Shown here: positions 57,671 to 64,000 of the stretch, piece after piece
Numbering within the stretch: position 1 is the stretch's first letter
How the letters are laid out: each line of letters begins with the position of its first letter
Origin: Plantago major
Taxonomy: Eukaryota > Streptophyta > Magnoliopsida > Lamiales > Plantaginaceae
DNA length: 64,000 nt
Reading direction: 5' to 3'
Assembly: GCA_026545765.1 (NCBI GenBank)
Contig: CM048843.1
Location: 21,387,646 to 21,451,645 of the forward strand
Made by a program: the position numbers and the translations under genes
Notes under the pieces: generated by a model
Told to the model about the DNA's origin: nothing
Databases searched by the model: none
What the model saw: the letters and a program-made list of their open reading frames with translations, nothing else

Positions 57671-58621
57671 TCGCCGGATTTATGTCGGATCTTGCCGGAT
57701 TTCCACCGAATTTTCAGATCCAATTGCTAAAATGTTCAAATCAACAAATTCATCTTGTTTTTTTCGTTAAATTCTCAATTGAAAATGAAATTTGACCTTT
57801 TATTGTCGTTTTTTCGCTGATTTTACGATCTCATGTTTCCAGATCTGGTTTCAGATCTGAAATCCGTACAGTGAAAATCGAATTTCGCAATCTGGTGCTT
57901 TGTTATGGTTTTAAGAGTCGATGTTATAGTTTTATGTATCGTTGTTATGGTTTTAGCTTGTGTTTAATGTCTCGGTCTGTTACTGTTTTAGCGCATATGT
58001 TATAGTTTCAAGACCTATTATTGTTGTTTTAAGCAATGTTAGTGTTTTTAGCCTCTGGTGAAATATTTCTGGTCTGAATTTTTACAAATATTTTATCATA
58101 ATTTTAAAATGCATTGTTATAGTTTTAAGATGTACTATTATGGTTTTAAGTACAAATATTACCGCTTTTTCATGTTGCATGTTAATGCGCATTGTTATAG
58201 TTTTAAGATGCACTGTAATGATTTTAAACATTAATGTTATTATATTTAGTTTATTGAATATTTCTGTTTGTTATTGTTTTTAGCGCATACGTTATAATTT
58301 TAAAACCTAATGTTGTAGTTTTAAGCATCAACGTTAGTGTTTTAGCTTTTGTGAAATATTTATGATTTCATTTTTTGCAAATGTTTTGTTATAGATTTAA
58401 GAGGCACTGTTATGATTTTATATGTATCAATGTTACTGTCTTTAGCTTGTGTTGCATGTTCCTACTTTGTTATAGTTTTAAGATGCACTGTTATGGTTTT
58501 AAGGATCAATGTAACTGTTTTTTAGCTTCTGTTGCATGTTCATTCTTTGTTTTTAAGCACCCATGTGATAGTTTTGATGAGAGTTGTTATGATTTTAATC
58601 CAGTAAGTGAATGTTTTAAGC

Positions 58622-58804
58622 AGGTGCAGATGATGATACGGAGTTTGATGATGGGTCTCTCAAAGGTGTCGCTGCAGTATTGAAACAAAAAGAACAAGCA
58701 ACAAAAGGCAGGAGTCCAAAGTTCACCAACAAGTTTAATCGAAAAAAGCCTATTTTGACAACTCAGTTGCATTTGCCAAAAACACCGAATGAACATATAT
58801 TGTA
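58622..58804 (+). pseudogene. Terminal exon-like segment in MULE, unknown product
   Basis: Open for about 60 codons after an acceptor-like TTTTAAGCAG: Asp/Glu-rich start, GSLKGVAAVLKQKEQ, KFTNKFNRKKPI, then a stop. The related segment at 23630 is diverged and shifted in frame. No family recognised. Confidence 0.35.
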
Positions 58805-59060
58805 ATTTTTTCTATGAGAATAGATGTTTTCAAATATTTGAATGACTGAATGTTCAAGTGATTATTTTAAGCTTGTTTATTGTTGTTTTAATGGCTTTTC
58901 TGGAACTTTTAGACTTGTTTAATGGTGATTTAATGCTATTAGATTGTCACTTAAAACTATAACAAGCCATTATAAAAATATCATGTAGGTTCTTAAAACC
59001 ATGATACCATCTGTTAAAAATTTAACAAAAATGTTAAAACTATAATTGAAAGTGTGTGTG

Positions 59061-60060
59061 TGTGTACTGGAAGGTGCAAATGTTATAAAGTTGATGATTA
59101 GTACTATGTTTTATGAGAAATCCTATTGCATGATGTGGTAAGGATGATTCAGGCAGATCATATTTTACTTTCACAATCTGCAAATCCAAAAAATAAATAT
59201 CGTTTTCCAAATTCAAATATGCAAACTAATAACCTACAGTTGTTTTCAATTGAACAATTGAAACAAACAAATAATATATAATAAGCTTAAAATTAAACAA
59301 ATGCAGCAGGGTCTAAATATAAATCAAGTTCAAAAGACAACAAACCTAATTGTTGAAGCCAGAGTATTGCAGAAATCCTACGAGTATTGGAGTATATAAT
59401 TTAACAAATGCATAAGATACTAATGTGCTACATTTGATGTTGAAAAGATCATTAAATATATCATCCAACTGCCAAGGCATCCCCATCTCCAGCTCAAAAC
59501 CTTATAAATGGTAAACAAAATGTCAGTCTGTTTACTCATTTGGACGAGCATATATAAACAATGGCTTTACACATTTAGAGACTTCAACAGAGTTTATAAC
59601 CGATATCTAACCACTACCGATGTTATACTTATATACCCACTTAAAAGGGTTGGCTTTGGGAGAAACCCATAATTAAAATCCATAGAAAATTGCCATCCCC
59701 TAATTACAAATGCTTCTTTAGTACTCCCATCTTTTTCGTTTAGAAGAATTCCGTGTTAAACAATGAAAATATTTAACATAATCACATTACAAACATATTT
59801 ACAACTTAACCATAAACCAGCACCGTCAGTATTGATTCAGATACTAATAAATCATACACCCTTTTAATTTATTCTTTAATTAAACCCAATACGAATATTT
59901 TTTATGCTAAGCACTAAAAGATAGCATTGTATTGTATGTTTAGAATGTAAAAACATGGACAAATGAAGAGTACATAAGGGTAGGCAGCATTATAACAGAA
60001 ATTCGAGGAAGTTTGAGATGACAAAAACAGAAAAATACCTGACTACAATTGAAGACATGC
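59061..60060. other. AT-rich intergenic DNA
   Basis: No gene or complete repeat recognised. A Stowaway-like half end (TAGTACTCCCATCTTTTTCG) is near 59718. Confidence 0.4.
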
Positions 60061-60070
60061 ATGATTCATT

Positions 60071-60267
60071 CTTGTTTGGGCATTTCTTGTTGGGACATGA
60101 GGATGGTCTCCAGATTTGCCTTCATTAGCCGGAGAGTCTCTATGTGCTGGTCAATGGTAGCCACCTGAGCATGCAGAACCTCCCTAGGTATGGTCACAGA
60201 ACCCGAAGCATCCACTTGTTGATTCTCTCCCCCTTGTTTGGGCATTTCTTGTTGGGACATGAGGATG
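60071..60267. repeat. Direct repeats of 35 bp, 162 bp apart
   Basis: CTTGTTTGGGCATTTCTTGT through GACATGAGGATG is present identically at 60071-60105 and 60233-60267. On the minus strand both encode MSQQEMPKQ. Confidence 0.95.
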
Positions 60268-60292
60268 CATGATTGAACACTACATCCACCCC

Positions 60293-61296
60293 TCAAACTA
60301 CCACTAACCACAGCTTGAAAGGTCCTGGAAGGAGGATTGGGGGGAGAGCAACATTCTTTGCCGTGAATGTGAGCTCATAGACGGAATAGAGAGCAGTCAA
60401 ACAATGGGATATGATATTGACATTCGTAACTTGCTCGGCTTCAAAGATGGTGTTCCTCTGATATGAAGTAAGTTGGATCACTTGTTATTCATTGTTGGTG
60501 TTAACAAGTAGTGCAGTATATATATATACATATAATAATGTAATAGAATGCAAATGAAATGATGATATAAGCTAGGTAGGTAGCGTACGTACAGTCATCT
60601 TGTTATAGTAGATAATCGCACACTGGGCCATTGTAACATAAGTTTGCTGTCTCCATTTCGAAACAGTCTCCTTAGAACAAGGGGATCCTCTTTCAGAAAT
60701 CATCAGAGACAAACGGCGAGATTCATCTTCAGTTTGACATTTTGGTTTTATACCTTCCATAAAATCATAATAGTATACCTACATACATACATGATCAAAT
60801 AAACATTCACTCCTCGATCTAGCTAGCTAGCTGCAGTCAGCCAGTCACCAACAAAAGAAAAGAGATATATACGTACCTCTGACCGCCGTCCACCCATTAT
60901 GAGTTCCCTCTGTTTGCTAGCCTCCGACAGGGAAATAATTCCCTTACTCTGGGCAAACTCTTCGAGCGTCATATCTAGAGGATCCTTACGGGTTTCCTTA
61001 TTTCTTCTTTCGCGAATGAGGACCTCCATGTAAGCCTCCGACCAGGGAATTCCTTTAAACTCGGCAAGCTCTTGAAACGTCATATGTAGAGGATCCTTAT
61101 TTCTACTAATACAGGGTCTTAGTCCACTGCTACTTGCAGCTGCAGCAACACTAGTAGTAGTTGATTCTGAATTTGATTTGGATGATGGTGATGAACCCTG
61201 CTGCTTCTTCATCAATTTCGATCGTGACTTGTGCTTCTTCATCGATTTCGATCCACGCTTCTTCATCGATTTTGAACCTGACTTGTTCTTCTTCAT
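60293..61296 (-). CDS. Unrecognised Lys-rich protein, 3 exons, 256 aa as read
   Basis: Exons (minus): 61296-60877, 60778-60593 and 60457-60293, with GT-AG introns and compatible phases. The N-terminus (1-35) is a Ser/Lys repeat (KSMKKxKSGS units). Then come two related motifs, DPLHMTFQELAEFKGIPWSEA and DPLDMTLEEFAQSKGIISLSEA, about 40 residues apart, a small internal duplication. Exon 2 gives KETVSKWRQQTYVTMAQCAI. Exon 3 opens RNTIFEAEQVTNVNI and has YSVYELTFTAKN, faintly like the cystatin/monellin-type domains of uncharacterised plant proteins. In the neighbouring frame, after a C6 run (plus 60339-60344), the sequence continues NPPSRTFQAVV, with a coiled-coil-like tail to about 60066. A one-base shift in the run therefore seems likely. 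Either a pseudogene, a genuine short form or a sequencing error. Confidence 0.5.
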
Positions 61297-61299
61297 CGA

Positions 61300-61860
61300 T
61301 TTCGATCCTGACTGATTTGCCCCTAATTTTCATGGCTGCGCAACAAGTAAAACCCCAACTATTAAACTAGACACGATACCGACAACAAGATACTAGTATA
61401 TAATTGCTTCTGCTGTCTTATTGGGCTGACTCTTGTTGGGCCTGGACGGATTCCTCCATTGAAACCTTATTTCATTACATTGGATCCGGATAACCATTAA
61501 AATATTCATTGTTAACCGCTTCTCTCTCTAGTTGAGAGTTTCAATCCTCGAGGGCTGGAGCTTTGAGTTCTCCCTAGTGTGAGTCTCAACCATCATTCAT
61601 TTTTACCCTTATCCGGTGAGATCACATCCCAAATTGTCCGAGTGAGATCATATATTTTTTCCGAGTTTTTTCATGGAAATGCCGGAAAATGCATTATGTG
61701 CAGTTACTTTGACATTCAAAATGTTTTTAAAAATCTTAGAATTCTGAAACTTGTCAGTGTATGTTTTTGTGTCTCTATTATATCCTAACTTTAACCTTAG
61801 CCTGGTGCTTTCTTTAATTTCTTGTATGTGTTTTGTCCAGGATTTCTTTGTTGATTTTTG
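61300..61860. other. Intergenic DNA leading into LINE sequence
   Basis: No separate gene seen. 61560-61700 (GTGAGTCTCAACCATC, TTATCCGGTGAGATCAC) may be the 5' leader of the LINE fragment that follows, judged only by adjacency. Confidence 0.3.
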
Positions 61861-61869
61861 GATTACCAT

Positions 61870-62212
61870 TTCTCATGGTCCTTCTCCTCATATGTGTTCT
61901 GGTCTATTGTGATAATGGTCTTTTGGATGGGTTGGGTAAGCAAATGAGTTTAACAGAATCTGAGTTGCAAAAGGTGTCGATTCCGGCGATTGGTCATGAG
62001 TTGTGTTTGGCAGGAAGGGTTCTGTCAAGGAAATCGATTAATTTAGAAACCTTTGAGCGTACCATGTTGATGGGTTGGGATGTTTCATGGGACGTTAAGT
62101 TTCTGAAGATAGGGGAAGATCGTATTTTGTTACGTTTTGCCCATGTCGTGGACAAAAGTCGAGTTTTGTCGCATGGTCTTTGGGCATTCGATAAGAATCT
62201 GTTGGAACCTTG
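61870..62212 (+). mobile_element. LINE ORF1 fragment (DUF4283 domain)
   Basis: Encodes LCLAGRVLSRKSINLETF, MLMGWDVSWDVKFLKIGED then RILLRFAHVVDKSRVLSHG and LWAFDKNLL, the DUF4283 fold found at the start of ORF1 proteins of plant L1-type LINEs. The frame is open from 61833, but the segment before about 61940 is hydrophobic and unlike the family. The fragment is cut at 62212 by an LTR, so the zinc knuckle and ORF2 are absent. Confidence 0.75.
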
Positions 62213-62728
62213 GGTTCCATGGCTAATTCTGAGCACGAATTAGCTAGCAATTCGCCCGTGAGAGCGACCTCCAAGAGATATCTTGGCACGAATTAAGAAG
62301 AGAGATAGGGAAATCAATCACAAGAGTAGAGATCTTGTGACGTAGCACGCCTTTCGACGGTTCACATGTTTATTCAATGTAATGGAAATTCATTAATCAT
62401 AAACTGATTAGGGTTAAGCCCTAATGGTCCTATTTATACTAGCTATCTGACAGGATAATTTAGGTAGTCTATATCTCTAAAAGATATACTGAAATAATTA
62501 AAAGATTCTAAGATATCTACTTGCCTTATTATCTACAAAAATCTAGCAGTTGCCTTCTTCTTCTTCTAGATCTCTGGATAAACTAGGATTCTTAACCAAA
62601 TGAATTGATATAACAAAATAGGAAAGTAAATAATAGAGATTAATATAATTGGAACGTCCTGTGTGCCTTTAGATTCGCAATAACGCTCACTAAGGTGGGT
62701 TCGTGGTGGACCGTGAAGCAAGGTTCCA
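62213..62728 (-). repeat. LTR, minus orientation, probably 3' LTR
   Basis: The ends form a 10-bp inverted repeat (TGGAACCTTG...CAAGGTTCCA) with TG...CA termini. 516 bp. On the minus strand a TATA-like GTATAAATAGGACC lies near 62430-62445. Immediately outside the U3 end the minus strand has a purine run (AAGGGGAGGG, about 62737-62747), as a polypurine tract before a 3' LTR should be. The internal region is not visible because other sequence begins within 30 bp. Confidence 0.7.
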
Positions 62729-62757
62729 TAACTACCCTCCCCTTAAGACGAGCCTTG

Positions 62758-64000
62758 TGTTAGGAATATCTGTTTAGATTTTGATCAGTATACCCTAATG
62801 ACTTATCTTAGCTCAGAAATGTAACTAGTACTCTTAGTTCATTTGAACATTGTAAAGGAGGAAGCTTACTGAGTACGTTAGTCTAGCAAATTTTGTATAG
62901 GATGTTAGGTCTCTGAATGTAATTTTATATCTTTGAAGAAGACCAAGAAGGAAGCATCCAGTTGAAGAGATCAACAAATTGAAGATTTGAAGACTGCACA
63001 AGATTGTTGAAGACTAAGGAAAAGTGCCTTCAGAAACCATAACTCAATACCATAAGAAAACTACATTTCTGGGAAACCATGTTTCAATAAGGGTCTTGAG
63101 TACAAAAGGTTTCTGGAAAAGGACTTGCAAAGCCTAAGAAAGCTTGCATAGTTCCGTTGGCACTACAGGTGAAAAGTTGATATAGTGCATTAATTACGCA
63201 GATAGTGTTTTCTGAGCAAAAGTTGAAAATCTCTGGAAAAAGACAAAACTCAGTGTCGTACCAACTCCAGATATAGATGGTTTGAATTTCATAGAGCCTA
63301 ACAGATATTAATTCAAACGACTTGGTTTTCAACTATAAATATCACCACGTAGAATGCTTGAAAGACACACCTTGAACTACGTCGAACTTATCATACTCTA
63401 AAGCATACAAGCCTTCTGCCTACTTACTCTGTAGCTTATTGTTGCGACTAAAGCTTTTGATTATTAAGTAGCACGAAAGTTCTAAGTGTCATGATCCTTA
63501 ACAAGAGTTGCATATTGTGAAAGAGTTGAATCTAGTGAACATAGTTACGACTTGTGTCTGAGATTCATTCTACTAAACAACATCAAGACTTGGGTCAGTA
63601 AAGAACATATCACCATACAATGGAAACTGTATTAACTGATTTTGTTTCTATAGAGTACTCCTACATAACTGTGAAAGTTATTAAGAGACTACTCACCTGA
63701 CAAACTACTATAACCAACACCACACACGACGTTGAGCATATGAAGTACTTAGTTTGGGAAACTAAGGAATAGCTCCAAGGTTACTGAGTATAGGAAGTAC
63801 TTGGATGTGAAAGCCAGGGAAAAACTCGGGGGAACACTTGGTTGGGAACCTAGTGTAAAAGGGATCAAGAGATAGGATTTTGTAAGGAGAACTTAATATC
63901 TTATCTTAGTGAATTCAAATCCTGAGAAAAGGCGAGTGGATTAGTTGAGGGATTACGCCACCCTCAGATACCACTATAAAGCTTTGTGTTATTTACTTAC
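62758..64000 (+). repeat. Long LTR, probably Ty1/copia, runs off right edge
   Basis: Begins TGTTAGGAATATCTG and has a promoter-like CTATAAATATCACCACG near 63333-63350 followed by a long transcribed-type leader. No coding frame. TG start, long U3 and the TATA position suggest a copia LTR of more than 1.24 kb. Its end and the primer-binding site lie beyond the window. Confidence 0.55.

Larger units (their letters stand above)
57338..59060 (+). mobile_element. MULE relative, left and central parts, with captured-looking exons
   Basis: The left end AAGTATAGTAAAAGGGAAG then ATTTTTCCTAA resembles the termini at 51929 and 24241. Next are a TATA-like TAATATAAATACCC (57440) and a leader with CTCTCTC tracts. 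A minisatellite of TTATAGTTTTAAG(A/C) units follows at 57900-58620. An exon-like stretch at 58622-58804 (opening GADDDTEFDDGS, with KFTNKFNRKK) ends at TAA and follows a TTAAGCAG acceptor. The right end is lost near 59050. The exon-like piece is shared with 23630-23720. Confidence 0.6.

Noticed and set aside
58375-58683. 102-codon plus-strand Cys/Phe-rich frame
   Set aside because: Translation of the TTATAGTTTTAAG minisatellite. The repeats at 23301-23568 give the same artefact.
63084-63332. 82-codon minus-strand frame near the right edge
   Set aside because: Sits antisense in the U3-like part of the long right-hand LTR, with no family match.

Overview
The window looks like repeat-dense nuclear DNA of a flowering plant, probably a eudicot. 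Evidence is the many short GT-AG introns, plant forms of two housekeeping-type genes, and a typical plant mix of Ty3/gypsy, Ty1/copia, MULE, CACTA, PIF/Harbinger, hAT, Stowaway, Helitron-like and LINE sequence. The sequence alone does not name a species. No bacterial-style operon, CRISPR array, rRNA or tRNA gene was seen.

Layout. 1-5630 is a minus-strand gypsy-like element with gag-like coding only. 5633-13610 is a nest: a same-family LTR pair in opposite orientation (5633-6497 and 10144-11025), a plus-strand gypsy polyprotein fossil (6498-9911), and a long solo LTR (9912-13259) that landed in its RNase H region and later received the second LTR. 13621-14479 is a hAT-like MITE with another MITE inside it.

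15076-20138 (minus) is an apparently intact eight-exon gene for the plant tRNA wybutosine enzyme TYW1, modelled at 639 residues. 20.5-25.3 kb is Stowaway, MULE and dispersed-repeat debris. 25.3-32 kb holds a possible signal-peptide exon, a PIF/Harbinger transposon with a damaged transposase, Helitron-helicase fragments and a second long copy of the dispersed repeat. 33-41 kb is MITE-rich and carries a cluster of exon-sized fragments of unrelated genes (GARP/G2-like, EH-domain, soluble epoxide hydrolase) among Helitron-like ends, which suggests gene capture.

41.9-43.3 kb is a three-level nest: copia fragment, then Harbinger-type MITE, then hAT-type MITE. 43592-48769 (minus) is a second apparently intact host gene, a twelve-exon DUF21/CNNM-type membrane protein with CBS domains, modelled at 477 residues. 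50.4-51.3 kb is an internally deleted relative of the Harbinger element. 51929-54459 is a MULE with target duplication, a captured-looking ORF and a nested CACTA element. 54.6-55.3 kb is a long foldback. 57.3-59.1 kb is a second MULE relative. 60.3-61.3 kb (minus) is a small unrecognised host-type gene with a Lys-rich N-terminus. The window ends in a LINE ORF1 fragment, a minus-strand LTR and the start of a long plus-strand LTR of probable copia type.

The two well-supported host genes (TYW1 and the DUF21/CBS protein) have no evident functional link. The most informative content is the insertion history, for which many exact target-site duplications are visible. I did not find a convincing new biological system.
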